Assembly (NCBI RefSeq): GCF_937863485.1 | Contig: NZ_CALMFY010000119.1 | Location: 1-64,000 of the forward strand | Reading direction: 5' to 3' | Source: an uncultured Nostoc sp. | Lineage (GTDB): Bacteria; Cyanobacteriota; Cyanobacteriia; Cyanobacteriales; Nostocaceae | Length of the DNA: 64,000 nt | Shown: piece by piece, positions 36,343-45,913 of the stretch | Layout of the letters: every line of letters starts with the position of its first letter | Position numbering within the stretch: position 1 is the first letter of the stretch | The notes under the pieces: model-generated | Seen by the model: the letters and a program-made list of their open reading frames with translations, nothing else | Told to the model about the DNA's origin: nothing | Databases searched by the model: none | Position numbers and translations under genes: made by a program

Positions 36343-38220
36343 TTATCTTCTCTTTAGATACTGAAGAACACCACGAGCGATCGCTTCTGCCATTTTATTT
36401 TGGTAAGCTGAGGTTCTCAGCCTAGCCATATCCTCTCGACCAGTCATATAACCCGTTTCCACGAGAATGGAGGGCATAGAACTTTTTCTGAGAACATAAA
36501 ATCTGGCTCGCCGCACTCCCCTGTCTTTGATAGTCCCAATACTTTGGAGAATGCTACTGCGGACAATGCGAGCTAGACCCAGACCGCTGTCGTAATAATA
36601 GACTTCTAAGCCATTAACATCGGGACGACTCGCACCTGCTGAATTAGCGTGGATGCTAACAAACACATCAGCATTAGCTCGCTCTGCTAATAGCACCCGT
36701 CCCGGAAGGGTAACAAAATAGTCAGAATCCCTGGTCATAATTACTTGTACACCATTTTGCTGCAAAATCTCTGCCAGCCTTCTACCGATAGGCAAGATAA
36801 CATCCTTTTCGCGTGCCCCCCCAATCCCAAGCGCTCCAGAGTCTTTGCCACCATGTCCGGGGTCAATAATGACTACCACTCGCCCATTGGTAACTCGGCG
36901 CTGTGGTTGTGATCGGAACTGGGGATTTGGATTGTTTGGGTCTGGGAATGGTCCCCGGTTTGGCGGTGGTAGCCCAGGTAAGGCAAAGGGGGGTCTTCCG
37001 GGGAGTGCGACAACCCGACGAGAACTTTGTATTGGTACCAAAAGCTGGTCGCCAATTTGCCTGGGTTGCCCAAGTTGCACTCCGGCTGCTGGTTGAACTA
37101 AAACAACAACTGTGTTGGGTGCTTGCGGTTGCAGCCTGACTCGGAGAATGGGGCTATTGGCAGCAAAAGTAGGGCCTGTAACTCTGGCAGCTAACTTGGC
37201 ATTAGTAATTGTGACGCGGAACACACCTGATGATCTATCCCAGATTCCCCTAGCAGATAAAGTTTGGTCGGCTTTAATTAGCAGTTGTGTACCATTATTA
37301 GCCAGTTGTACAGACTCAATTGTTGCTGGTGAGTTGTTAGCAGATAGTCTGCTGGGAAAAGAAACGCGTTCTGACTGATTGTCCGAATTATTATTTCCAG
37401 GCAATTTGACAACACGACTAGGTAGAACCACCAAACCACCGCTGTTACTATTAGTTGCTTGCCAGTCTGGGCTATTTTTATCTACCCGCAAAGTCAAACG
37501 GACACCAGGAGGTCGAGTTTGTAATCGGGTGAATTCGACGCGGCTAACACCATATTTATTAACGGGTATATTATTCTGTTGCGTCAGACGTGGTGATAAG
37601 GATGCGTCAGAGATATCCATGAAGATGGTAGCGCGATCGCGGCTGCGAATTATCCGAATCGGAGGATTACCACCACTGGTACGAATGAACAACCCATCGC
37701 CTGTTACTTGTAAGTGCTCAAGTTGAGTCGCTCCTTGTGTAGTAGTGGCAACCCTTGAAATACCAGGTTGAGGCTCAGAGTCTGGGGTAACAACACTGTA
37801 AGCACTTCTAGGAGATGAGGCAATTTTATCGACTTCTGGTTTAGGTAATTGCACTGTCCAGCGATCGCCAGTTGTGCCCACAAATTGTACTCGCTTAGGG
37901 TCTAAAGTATAACCAGGAGTCAGTTCGACAACTATCCGCGTCGTTTCTGCATCAAACTGCCCAACACGGATCGAGCGAATTCCACTGCCCACCTGTTGGG
38001 TTAGCTGCGGACGACCAAATGTAGTTCCTGGCAAATCAATTACCAGCCGAGTCGGGTTAAAAATTAGTTGTGCTTGGGGTTGAACTGCTCCCACAGTATT
38101 AATTTCCAGCCTGTTTTGATTAGCATCAAAGCGCCAAGATTCAAGTCTCGCAGCCATTGCCGGCGACGATAGCATGAAGATAGTTCCAATAGTACTGGGT
38201 AGTAACCAGTGTAATTTCAC
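36343..38220 (-). CDS. amiC: AMIN-domain N-acetylmuramoyl-L-alanine amidase (first of a tandem pair)
   Basis: The 625-residue paralogue of the downstream amidase shares an almost identical signal peptide and first AMIN module (residues 1-125), a diverged linker (short basic/Pro/Asn-rich), the second AMIN module and a C-terminal Amidase_3 domain. Zinc and catalytic residues are intact ('VIIDPGHGGKDSGALG', 'REKDVILPIG', 'SIHANSAG', 'SILVETGYMTG'). The arrangement matches amiC1-amiC2 (alr0092-alr0093) of Anabaena as I recall it. The much higher similarity at both gene ends than in the linker suggests gene conversion or selection on the two termini. Confidence 0.92.
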   Translation of the reverse strand: MKLHWLLPSTIGTIFMLSSPAMAARLESWRFDANQNRLEINTVGAVQPQAQLIFNPTRLVIDLPGTTFGRPQLTQQVGSGIRSIRVGQFDAETTRIVVELTPGYTLDPKRVQFVGTTGDRWTVQLPKPEVDKIASSPRSAYSVVTPDSEPQPGISRVATTTQGATQLEHLQVTGDGLFIRTSGGNPPIRIIRSRDRATIFMDISDASLSPRLTQQNNIPVNKYGVSRVEFTRLQTRPPGVRLTLRVDKNSPDWQATNSNSGGLVVLPSRVVKLPGNNNSDNQSERVSFPSRLSANNSPATIESVQLANNGTQLLIKADQTLSARGIWDRSSGVFRVTITNAKLAARVTGPTFAANSPILRVRLQPQAPNTVVVLVQPAAGVQLGQPRQIGDQLLVPIQSSRRVVALPGRPPFALPGLPPPNRGPFPDPNNPNPQFRSQPQRRVTNGRVVVIIDPGHGGKDSGALGIGGAREKDVILPIGRRLAEILQQNGVQVIMTRDSDYFVTLPGRVLLAERANADVFVSIHANSAGASRPDVNGLEVYYYDSGLGLARIVRSSILQSIGTIKDRGVRRARFYVLRKSSMPSILVETGYMTGREDMARLRTSAYQNKMAEAIARGVLQYLKRR

Positions 38221-38814
38221 AGTCCTTTCTCCTAATTCACGTTCATGGGAGCCGTCAATATCTCAACTCATTGGTAAATCATCACATCGTCACCACCTAA
38301 ACTTGACCTCTGATGCCTTTTTTGATTTTTTAAGCTGGTATAAAGACGCGCTTAAATCAGTTATCAAGTTTCATATTGGGTTTAAATCTCCATGTAAAAT
38401 CTTCCACCTTTAGAGGTGGGGGACTCTGACTCCCAAGCAAGCTAAAAAACTAAAAACTGATAACTGTTCACTGATAACTGTTTTTTGTTTGTTGCCATCA
38501 ATGCACTAAGTAAATAATTCCCATTACTGTGAGATGATCTAGCAAGATTTATGGATGTTACTCCCAATTACCTGGAAAATATTCAGATAAAGGCTTACAA
38601 ACCAAGGGAGACTGGAAATAAATAACATTCCGAATGCTGGTATAAATTAGAAACAAACGATTATTCTACAATCCCACGGGACGGAAATTTGGGGAGAGAA
38701 GTTTCCACTGCACAATCGTAAAATCTTCAAAGCCCGGTGATAGTACTGAATTCAGAGTCCTGAGTTCCGAGCAAAATCACTCAGAACTCAGCAAGAATTT
38801 ACCCAAGACTTTAA
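38221..38814. other. intergenic region upstream of amiC
   Basis: The region presumably contains the amiC promoter on the minus strand. A hairpin 'ccacct-ttag-aggtgg' (38402-38417) resembles the end hairpins of IS200/IS605-type elements or a terminator. 'aaaactgataactgttcactgataactg' (38451-38481) contains a 13-bp direct repeat. No gene was recognised. Confidence 0.45.
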
Positions 38815-40293
38815 TTAGCGATCGCCTGATTCTGGAGTTACTTCCAAATTGCCACTATCATTTGATGCTGGCATCCTTGATGCAGGTGGTTCAATTACCA
38901 ACGAAGTTCCAGAGGAACCGTCTAAAATCAGTTGCTCTGAGCCTGCATCCACAGTTTTTGGATCTGGAAATACAAATCGTAACAAAGGAGGAGCTAAAAA
39001 GGTTGTCAAGATAACCATCATGATAATTGCTGCTCCTAATGGTTTCGAGAGAGCGCCACTGGCTGCGCCGACACCAGCAAACACTAAACCGACTTCCCCT
39101 CTGGGAATCATCCCCACACCGATCGCTAAACGGTTGATTTCCGGTTGACCAAACACGCTTAAGCCTGTGATTACTTTACCGAGAATGGCTACTGTGATCA
39201 GGAAAGTTGCCATAATTAGACCTTCCCGATTGTCGGGAATTGCTGGGTTTAAAACTCCCAAATCGGTTTTTGCCCCAACAGTCACAAAGAAAATTGGCAC
39301 TAACATATCGGCAATGGGTATGACTTGCGTTTGCAGTTCTTTGCGCTTATCTGTCTCCTCCAGGACTAAACCAGCTGCAAAAGCTCCCAGAATTGCTTCT
39401 AACTGGATGACGGCAGCAAGGTATGCCATCGCAAAGGCGAAGATGAATGCTGGGATTACCAGTCCACCGCGTGTTTTGAGTTTATCAGCGATCGCCACAA
39501 AGGACTTATTGAAAACATTGCCCAGTAATATTGCTCCCAAAATAAAACCAGTGGCGCTGATAATCAAATAAATGACTTTGCTCACATCTACCACGCCATC
39601 TTTAGCTAGGCTGGCAACTACCGCTAAAACGATGATTCCCAGTACATCGTCAATTACAGCAGCACCCAAAATAATCTGTCCTTCTTTAGAATTGAGTCGC
39701 CCCAATTCTGACAACACCTTGGAAGTCATCCCAATACTAGTGGCAGTTAAAGCCGCCCCGGCAAAAATTGCAGGTACAGCATCGATACCAAATAAAGTCA
39801 TCAATCCCACAGTACCAGCGGCAAAGGGTACTGCTACCCCCACTACTGCTACGACGGTGGCTTGGATACCAACTGCCATTAAATCTTTTAAGTTCGACTC
39901 CAAGCCGATTTCAAACAGCAGGATGATCACACCCAATTCTGCCAAAACAGAAACGACCTCAGACTGCGCTGCAAACACCGCTGGAGTGGCTTCAGGCGTT
40001 AAACCAGCAGTGGTTTGAAGGAATGAGATGATCAAAGAGCTAGAACTGTCTGTGCCGCCTTCTGGAAAGACTAAAAGGTGGAGAACAGAGATGCCCACTA
40101 CCACACCACCTACTAGTTCGCCTAAGACAGGCGGGAAACCCACTTGGTTTGATAACTCTCCACCAACTTTGCTGGCGAGATAAATGACTACTAAGCTTAG
40201 TAGCACTGCTGCTACTACCATTGAACTGTCTGCGGCTTGTGTTGCGCTGGCCAGCAGAGGAAAAGAGTAGCTGATTGGATCTAACAAATGCAT
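38815..40293 (-). CDS. CPA2-type Na+(K+)/H+ antiporter, NhaS3-like
   Basis: The 492-residue integral membrane protein has 12-13 helices. It contains 'LGELVGGVVVGISVLHLLVF', the conserved 'LFEIGLESNLKDL' (unwound helix region), 'GAAVIDDVLGIIVLAVVA' with the paired Asp of CPA2 antiporters, and 'MIPRGEVGLVFAGVG'. It has no TrkA-N/RCK domain; a short polar tail follows the last helix. It resembles NhaS3, the thylakoid antiporter of Synechocystis. The ATG at 40293 (MHLLDPISYSFPLLA) is preferred because the ORF's first ATG (40428) would overlap the upstream EVE gene and add an atypical basic extension. Confidence 0.88.
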   Translation of the reverse strand: MHLLDPISYSFPLLASATQAADSSMVVAAVLLSLVVIYLASKVGGELSNQVGFPPVLGELVGGVVVGISVLHLLVFPEGGTDSSSSLIISFLQTTAGLTPEATPAVFAAQSEVVSVLAELGVIILLFEIGLESNLKDLMAVGIQATVVAVVGVAVPFAAGTVGLMTLFGIDAVPAIFAGAALTATSIGMTSKVLSELGRLNSKEGQIILGAAVIDDVLGIIVLAVVASLAKDGVVDVSKVIYLIISATGFILGAILLGNVFNKSFVAIADKLKTRGGLVIPAFIFAFAMAYLAAVIQLEAILGAFAAGLVLEETDKRKELQTQVIPIADMLVPIFFVTVGAKTDLGVLNPAIPDNREGLIMATFLITVAILGKVITGLSVFGQPEINRLAIGVGMIPRGEVGLVFAGVGAASGALSKPLGAAIIMMVILTTFLAPPLLRFVFPDPKTVDAGSEQLILDGSSGTSLVIEPPASRMPASNDSGNLEVTPESGDR

Positions 40294-40376
40294 GGGTTCT
40301 GTGAAAATCCTTCTCTTTGATTTTGACGCGTTTCTGAAAAACATCCTATAGAGATGCAAGTGGCAGCTGACATAAA

Positions 40377-40790
40377 TTAATTTGTACCACCTGTCAACTC
40401 GATCAAGTATTGCCAGTAGACTTCCCAAACTGGGACTACAGAAAGTCTAGGAAGTCGCAGCAAGTCAAAATCTGTGAATTTACCATCCTGTTTTATTTGG
40501 GCTAGGGTAACGGGTTGGTGTACTCTTTGTAATGCCCGCACATCCACAACTGTCCGTTTGCTGTCATTAAGTGCTGGATCGATATAGGGTTGACTAACTA
40601 TCTCTGCTAAACCTATGACTTGCCGTTCTTTGCCTGTGTGATAAATGAACGCCAAGTCACCAAGAAGCATGGTACGTAGATGTTTGAGCGCTAGGGAATT
40701 GTTGACTCCATCCCAAACTGTACTGCCGTCCCGTTCCAAATCGAAGTAGGAATAATTTTCCGGTTCAGTTTTCAGCAGCCAATATGCCAC
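40377..40790 (-). CDS. EVE-domain protein
   Basis: The 137-residue PUA-like EVE domain covers the full length: 'MAYWLLKTEPENYSYFDLER' start, 'TVWDGVNNSLALKHLRTMLLGDLAFIYHTGKER', 'VIGLAEIV' and 'LPRLSVVPV'. EVE domains bind modified bases in DNA or RNA through an aromatic cage and, as small stand-alone proteins, are thought to read modified nucleic acids; the precise bacterial function is unsettled. It is probably in one transcript with the downstream antiporter (84 bases apart), though a functional link is not evident. Confidence 0.92.
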   Translation of the reverse strand: MAYWLLKTEPENYSYFDLERDGSTVWDGVNNSLALKHLRTMLLGDLAFIYHTGKERQVIGLAEIVSQPYIDPALNDSKRTVVDVRALQRVHQPVTLAQIKQDGKFTDFDLLRLPRLSVVPVWEVYWQYLIELTGGTN

Positions 40791-40808
40791 GACAAATCTC
40801 CAAAAAGG

Positions 40809-40964
40809 CTAGTACCGCAAGGCGGAAGTCAAAAATCAAAAGGAGCCAGTGCGTTGGGCGGCTCTGCCGACTTGAAGCAACTGGCGTTCAAAAGTCAAAA
40901 GTATTATGGAATAAGCTCTGTAGGGCTTTTAAATGATTGCTCTATTTACGCCGTAGCGTACTAG
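40809..40964 (+). mobile_element. 156-bp MITE-like element, copy C
   Basis: This is the best-preserved copy, bounded by 'ctagtac' (40809-40815) and its exact inverted complement 'gtactag' (40958-40964). The interior contains no reading frame. It matches copy A at 3743-3898 over its full length and copy B at 5478-5726 in inverse orientation. No clear target-site duplication is visible. Confidence 0.85.
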
Positions 40965-41167
40965 TGTAATTTTTTTAGTATCCAAAAATGTAACCATTTC
41001 AGCTTTTGATTATGGCAGTGTCAAAGTGAGAACATACAAATCGGATCTAGCGATCGCACTTAAGTTGTGAAAAACTTGTGGTGACTGTTGACTTTTAACA
41101 GCCACCAGAAGATTGCTATATACGCTTATTAAAAACATCTGTGGATACTTTGAGGAGTGCAAATCTT

Positions 41168-41908
41168 ATGACTAGAGCCGCTTTACCTGGTTCTCAGTTT
41201 CTTAATGGGAACTTGTGGAAAATACTGCCTTTAGCTTTGCTCTTATGTACAACTTTTGTATTACCTGCGTTAGCACAAGAAAAGGATAAATTGTGGCGAA
41301 CCCTTAGCGTGACTGGTCGCGGAGTGGAAACAACTCCTGCAACCTTGGCACAAGTCAGTTTAGGAGTAGAAATTCAGGGGAAAACAGCACAGGAGGTACA
41401 GCAAGAAGCCGCCCGGAGGTCATCGGCTGTAGTTGCGTTCCTTAAGAGCCAAAATGTCGAAAAATTACAAACTACTGGTATTCAACTTAACCCAGTTTAT
41501 AGCTACACTAATAATGTGCAGCGGATTACAGGCTATGCTGCCACTAACACCGTGAGTTTTCGCATTCCCACTGAGAAAGCTGGTACATTATTGGATGATG
41601 CAGTGAAAGCGGGTGCGACACAAATTAACGGCATTAGTTTTGTTGCGAATGATCAAGCGATCGCATCTGCTCAAAAACAAGCATTAAAAGAAGCTACCCA
41701 AGACGCCCAGCAGCAAGCTGATGCTGTTTTCAGTGCCTTAGGTTTCAAACCCAAAGAAGTGGTGAGCGTTCAAGTTAATAATGCCAGTCCACCTCCACCA
41801 CCCATGTTTTTACGGGCTGAGGCTGCCAAGGTAGCTGATGCTTCCACCCCTGTCGTTGGTGGTGAGCAGCAAGTAGAAGCATCAGTAACGCTGCAAATTA
41901 GTTATTAG
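41168..41908 (+). CDS. exported SIMPL-domain (DUF541) protein
   Basis: The 246-residue protein has a signal peptide (hydrophobic 'ILPLALLLCTTFVLPALAQ', cleavage after ALA) followed by a SIMPL/DUF541 domain ('LWRTLSVTGRGVETTPATLAQVSLGVEIQGKTAQEVQQEAA', 'GYAATNTVSFRI', 'GATQINGISF'). BP26/SIMPL proteins form periplasmic or outer-membrane oligomers of unclear function. The ATG at 41168 is preceded by GAGGAG at the right distance and is chosen over an upstream GTG (41141). A Pro-rich 'SPPPPPMF' loop lies near the C-terminus. It is monocistronic, convergent with ssb. Confidence 0.88.
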   Translation: MTRAALPGSQFLNGNLWKILPLALLLCTTFVLPALAQEKDKLWRTLSVTGRGVETTPATLAQVSLGVEIQGKTAQEVQQEAARRSSAVVAFLKSQNVEKLQTTGIQLNPVYSYTNNVQRITGYAATNTVSFRIPTEKAGTLLDDAVKAGATQINGISFVANDQAIASAQKQALKEATQDAQQQADAVFSALGFKPKEVVSVQVNNASPPPPPMFLRAEAAKVADASTPVVGGEQQVEASVTLQISY

Positions 41909-41932
41909 TTATTAGTCATTAGTCCTCTCTGA

Positions 41933-41969
41933 CAAAGTCTGATCGCCGGAAGCCGGCGCTCAGACTTTG
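41933..41969. terminator. bidirectional hairpin terminator
   Basis: A 17-bp stem with one mismatch (arms 41933-41949 and 41953-41969, ends 'caaagtctga...tcagactttg') and a 3-base loop lies between the convergent SIMPL and ssb genes. It is GC-rich at the tip (gccgg-aag-ccggc). Confidence 0.65.
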
Positions 41970-42013
41970 CGCTTTGTCATTTGTGAGGACAAAGGACATT
42001 GCCCAATGCCCAA

Positions 42014-42376
42014 TTAAAAATGTTCTGAAGACATATTTTCTGTACCGCCTTCTCCATCTCGCTTAGAGCCTAATAAATCCAGTTGGTCTACTTGGATAAC
42101 TGGTGATGATCGGTTTGCTCCTGTTTGGCGATCGCTCCATGTGTCAAACTTCAAGGAACCTTTGACGGCAATTTGTTTGCCTTTACGTACATAATTACCT
42201 GCTACCTCCGCCGTTTTTCCCCATAGTTCTAAATTAAACCAGTCGGTATGTTCGCCTTCTTTAGTGCGGCGATTAACTGCTAGTGTCAATCTACACTTAA
42301 CACTACCAGACTCAAAATACTTAATCTCTGGGTCGCCGCCTACGCGACCAATGAGGGTGACAACATTTATACTCAT
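42014..42376 (-). CDS. ssb: single-stranded DNA-binding protein
   Basis: The 120-residue OB-fold protein starts MSINVVTLIGRVGGDPEIKY and has the usual strand order ('KCRLTLAVNRRTKEGEHTDWFNLELWGKTAEVAGNYVRKGKQIAVKGSLKFDTW'). The C-terminal tail is short and ends MSSEHF, a weak version of the acidic DDDxPF tip used for partner binding, as in many cyanobacterial Ssb proteins. AAGG precedes the ATG. It is a replication and repair protein. It is divergent from mreB. Confidence 0.93.
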   Translation of the reverse strand: MSINVVTLIGRVGGDPEIKYFESGSVKCRLTLAVNRRTKEGEHTDWFNLELWGKTAEVAGNYVRKGKQIAVKGSLKFDTWSDRQTGANRSSPVIQVDQLDLLGSKRDGEGGTENMSSEHF

Positions 42377-42712
42377 GTGTGTTACCTTTTAGTACATACG
42401 TACTTAGTAATTCCGACTTTCATCATAGCGAATTGTGAAACTCTTGAAAATAATGTGTTAAACAGTTAACAATATAGTTGAATTGAAAAATTATACATAT
42501 TACTTGGAGAAACACATAAAAGTATACGAATATACTAAGTTAACCAAAAAATATCAAAAAATAGAGGACTCAGACATAGTAAATATTCCTGGGAATCAGA
42601 TAAAAATATAGTCTAGTTTACTCAACTCAGGATATAAACGTAATCTAATTCAGCACGATTAATTCTTATCGTTGTAGTCAAAAAGTATCGCACATAGGGG
42701 GCTTAGAGACGC
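42377..42712. other. AT-rich divergent promoter region of ssb and mreB
   Basis: No gene lies in these 336 bases. The stretch is strongly AT-rich with several A/T tracts (e.g. 42540-42560), and 'ataggggg' stands in for a ribosome-binding sequence before the GTG of mreB. Promoters for both divergent genes are expected here; specific boxes could not be assigned with confidence. Confidence 0.5.
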
Positions 42713-43756
42713 GTGAGTATTTTTAGGAACTTTCGCACATCATGGGATATGGGTATCGACCTCGGTACTGCTAACACTCTCGTTTATGTATCTGGTAAAG
42801 GTATTGTACTGCAAGAGCCTTCTGTAGTTGCGATCGATGTCAACCAAAAGGTAGCGCTGGCAGTAGGAGAAGAAGCTAAAAAAATGCTCGGTCGCACACC
42901 TGGAAATGTGATTGCCCTCCGCCCTTTGCGAGATGGTGTAATCGCTGATTTCGATATAGCCGAGCTAATGCTGAAAAGCTTTATTCAGCGTGTAAATGAA
43001 GGTAGGTCTTTGATTTTACCCCGGATTGTCATTGGTATTCCCAGTGGCGTCACAGGAGTAGAAAGGCGAGCTGTGATGGATGCAGCTCATCAAGCAGGAG
43101 CAAGAAAAGTATATTTAATCGATGAACCTGTAGCTGCGGCCATTGGTGCAGGACTACCTGTTGCCGAACCCACTGGTAACATGATCATCGATATTGGTGG
43201 TGGTACAACAGAAGTTGCAGTGCTGAGTCTTCAGGGTACGGTGATTAGCGAATCAGTACGCATTGCTGGAGATGAACTGACTGAAGCGATCATTCAGTAT
43301 ATTAAGAAAGTTCATAACTTAGTCATTGGTGAACGGACTGCCGAGGATATCAAGATTCGGATTGGTTCTGCCTATCCTACTAATGATGATAATGACGCGA
43401 TTATGGAAGTCCGAGGCTTACACCTGCTTTCTGGTCTACCGCGAACTGTAACGATCAAAGGCCCAGAAATCCGTGAAAGCATGTTGGAACCGCTATCAGT
43501 AATTATAGAAGCTGTGAAGCGGACACTGGAACGTACACCTCCAGAACTAGCAGCAGACATTATTGACAGAGGTATTATGTTAGCTGGCGGCGGTGCTTTG
43601 CTCAAAGGCATAGATACCCTCATTAGCCATGAAACAGGGATTGTAACTCACATTGCCGCCGATCCTCTCTGCTGTGTTGTGCTGGGAACAGGTCGTGTGT
43701 TAGAAAACTTCAAACAGTTGGAACGAGTTGTCACAGAAAGCTCTCGCAATATGTAG
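42713..43756 (+). CDS. mreB: rod-shape-determining actin homologue MreB
   Basis: The 347-residue bacterial actin has the phosphate-1 loop '[10 protein letters not shown]', phosphate-2 '[18 protein letters not shown]', adenosine motif '[14 protein letters not shown]', and N-terminal '[15 protein letters not shown]'. The start codon is GTG. It polymerises at the membrane and directs peptidoglycan synthesis; in Anabaena mreB is needed for cell shape though not viability. It is the first gene of mreBCD; the three lie on the same strand with gaps of about 100 and 26 bases. Confidence 0.97.
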   Translation: MSIFRNFRTSWDMGIDLGTANTLVYVSGKGIVLQEPSVVAIDVNQKVALAVGEEAKKMLGRTPGNVIALRPLRDGVIADFDIAELMLKSFIQRVNEGRSLILPRIVIGIPSGVTGVERRAVMDAAHQAGARKVYLIDEPVAAAIGAGLPVAEPTGNMIIDIGGGTTEVAVLSLQGTVISESVRIAGDELTEAIIQYIKKVHNLVIGERTAEDIKIRIGSAYPTNDDNDAIMEVRGLHLLSGLPRTVTIKGPEIRESMLEPLSVIIEAVKRTLERTPPELAADIIDRGIMLAGGGALLKGIDTLISHETGIVTHIAADPLCCVVLGTGRVLENFKQLERVVTESSRNM

Positions 43757-43856
43757 CAAAAAAATATCAGACTTGAGTTCTATTTGAGTTCTATTTGGGT
43801 TCTATATAAATAGAATCCAAGTAGAACTTAATTTATATAAGTATGTAAAGGTATAT

Positions 43857-44666
43857 ATGGTGACAATACGACGTTGGTGGGATCGTAAAGGGTTACAAAT
43901 CGGGTTGTTAACTCTAGTAGTTGGTAGTGCTTGCATATTGCGACAGACTCAAGGTGAATTGGTGCTTGAGACATACCAAGCAATTACCCGTCCGTTAGAG
44001 ATGTTGCAGTCAGGGCCAACTCCAGAAGAACGTCTTAGAGATGCCCGGATATTGGAATTGCAAACCCGTATAGTAGATTTAGAAAGTCAAAAGACAAAGC
44101 TACAAGATTTATTAGGCTATGTAGAAAAAGAGCCACTGGCATCACGGCCAATTCCAGCACGGGTAGTAGGACGTAGTGCTGACCAATGGTGGCAACAAGT
44201 ATTTCTAAATCGTGGTGCGAATGCAGGGATTCAGGAAGGCTTCATAGTCAAGGCAGATGGCGGATTGGTGGGTCTGGTGGAGAGTGTAACTCCTAATACT
44301 AGCCGCGTGTTGTTAATCAGTGACCTCAAGAGTCAAGTGGGTGTATCAGTTAGCCGCACGGCAGCTAAAGGCGTTTTGCGAGGAGATTCTTCAGCAGAAG
44401 CTGTGCTGGAGTTTTATGAAAAAGTCCCAAATGTCAAGGTAGGAGATTTAGTTTCCACATCTACTTATAGCCAGAAATTTCCATCTGGCTTGGCAGTAGG
44501 ACGGATAAAGTCGCTGGATTTAAAGAAACTTCCGGCATCAGTGGCGAAAATTGAGCTTTTTCCGCCAATCCGCTCTCTCGATTGGGTAGCTGTTTATCCA
44601 AAGCTAGAAAACCAAGAGCTGGAAACCCAAAAGTCAGTAAATCAAGTGCCGCAAAAGTCTAAGTAA
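43857..44666 (+). CDS. mreC: rod-shape-determining protein MreC
   Basis: The 269-residue membrane-anchored periplasmic protein has one N-terminal helix (LQIGLLTLVVGSACIL), a coiled coil ('DARILELQTRIVDLESQKTKLQDLLGYV') and the beta-barrel MreC core ('ARVVGRSADQWWQQVFLNRGANAGIQEGFIVKADGGLVGLVE'). It links the MreB filament to wall synthases. The 100 bases between mreB and mreC contain direct 'gagttctatttg' repeats and an inverted 'ggttctat...atagaatcc', a possible hairpin that could adjust downstream expression. Confidence 0.95.
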   Translation: MVTIRRWWDRKGLQIGLLTLVVGSACILRQTQGELVLETYQAITRPLEMLQSGPTPEERLRDARILELQTRIVDLESQKTKLQDLLGYVEKEPLASRPIPARVVGRSADQWWQQVFLNRGANAGIQEGFIVKADGGLVGLVESVTPNTSRVLLISDLKSQVGVSVSRTAAKGVLRGDSSAEAVLEFYEKVPNVKVGDLVSTSTYSQKFPSGLAVGRIKSLDLKKLPASVAKIELFPPIRSLDWVAVYPKLENQELETQKSVNQVPQKSK

Positions 44667-44692
44667 ATTGTCCCTTGAAAATCCATAGAAAA

Positions 44693-45310
44693 ATGAAGAT
44701 TCCTGCATTTGGTGGCAGCAGGCAGAAAAAGCCAAAATCCTCAGAGCGAAAATCGAAATTCCAAATCCAGCCGCTTTCTCGTTGGCATCCCGGTATCCGT
44801 CAGTTGTTGGGTTGGATAGTGACGGCTGGATCTGTAGTGTTATGTTTACTATTATTGCCAACTCGCTTGCCAGGGATGGAATTATTAGGAATTGGCCCTA
44901 ACTGGCTGTTAATTTGGGTGGTAGCTTGGAGTGTGAAGCGCACAGTGTTTTCCGGGGCATTGGCAGGTATAGTTCTGGGGCTACTTCAAGATTCCATGAC
45001 ATCACCTAACCCTACTCATGCCCTCAGTTTAGGTATAGTGGGAATTCTAACTGGTCTGCTCCAGAAACAGCGTTTTATGGAAGAAGATTTTATTTCGATT
45101 GCTGTAATTGTCTTTGGTATGGCAGTTTTGGCAGAAACTATCTTTGGATTGCAATTAACTTTAATCGGCGATGAGCGCAAAATAACAGATATTTGGACAT
45201 ATTACCAGCGTGTCGCCCTAGCCTCTGCCATTCTTAGTAGTCTGTGGGCACCTGTGGTCTATTATCCCCTGAATCGTTGGTGGCAGCGGATGAAACTGTT
45301 GGAACAATAG
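44693..45310 (+). CDS. mreD: rod-shape-determining membrane protein MreD
   Basis: The 205-residue protein has a basic, Ser/Lys-rich cytoplasmic N-terminus (about 35 residues) and then five or six membrane helices ('QLLGWIVTAGSVVLCLLLLP', 'LLIWVVAWSVKRTVFSGALAGIVLGLLQDSM', 'HALSLGIVGILTGLLQKQRF'). The 'G...GLLQD' motif is typical of MreD. ATG 44693 is chosen over a TTG at 44675. The neighbouring gap and shared strand support an mreBCD operon. Confidence 0.9.
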   Translation: MKIPAFGGSRQKKPKSSERKSKFQIQPLSRWHPGIRQLLGWIVTAGSVVLCLLLLPTRLPGMELLGIGPNWLLIWVVAWSVKRTVFSGALAGIVLGLLQDSMTSPNPTHALSLGIVGILTGLLQKQRFMEEDFISIAVIVFGMAVLAETIFGLQLTLIGDERKITDIWTYYQRVALASAILSSLWAPVVYYPLNRWWQRMKLLEQ

Positions 45311-45441
45311 TAAAGGAGTACATATAAAGTTCAGTACTTAATATATACATATATGCAAAGATATTTGTCTAAATCTAGACATGTAAGTAAATATTTTGTA
45401 CTAAGCGTAGTATGATGTGATTTAGATACTTAACATTTTGA

Positions 45442-45735
45442 AGCCAAATACCTACAGGCAATAGTCCACGGCCCGGGCATAAAGATCCCTTCTCCTATGC
45501 TCTATCAAGTGTTCCCTATTTTCAAGCCAGTAAGACTTATGCCTTGACAAAAAAACTAAATAATGGTGCATGGATTTGGAGCATCCAAGCTCGATTTTTG
45601 TAACTCTTTTTCAGCGATGTCTATGGTAAATGGTTGCCTATGCTACTGCTGGAGGATGATTGAAATCAGCCTGAAACTACTATTTTTGTGAATCCACACA
45701 CTGATGAATTTGTAGAATGCTTAAAATTTAGATAG
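45442..45735 (+). pseudogene. decayed ORF with two in-frame stops, family unknown
   Basis: One frame stays free of frameshifts for 97 codons but is interrupted by TAA (45601-45603) and TGA (45661-45663). The pieces read DPFSYALSSVPYFQASKTYA, ALTKKLNNGAWIWSIQARFL, LFFSDVYGKWLPMLLLEDD and NQPETTIFVNPHTDEFVECL, then a final TAG. Composition and hydrophobic patterning look protein-like, but the family is not recognised. The remaining bases from 45311 to 45913 show nothing else. No start codon is evident, so the 5' end may also be missing. Confidence 0.4.
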
Positions 45736-45913
45736 TCCTCAATACTTGCAAATCAATCAAAAAGAGAATTTTAATCAAAAATTCCTAATCCCCAAGGGTG
45801 ACATTGATCTGTGTCGAAAGCGTCAACTTTCGGCGAATTTTTCTGCCCTCAAACAGCAGTAATAACTGAGAACTCAAAGTTACTCCAAAAATCAATTTAG
45901 GTAGGAAAAAGTA

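Noticed and set aside
38849-40018. Three long plus-strand frames (99, 134 and 148 codons) opposite the antiporter gene
   Set aside because: Shadow frames of a GC-richer membrane protein gene; their translations have no domain and no start context.
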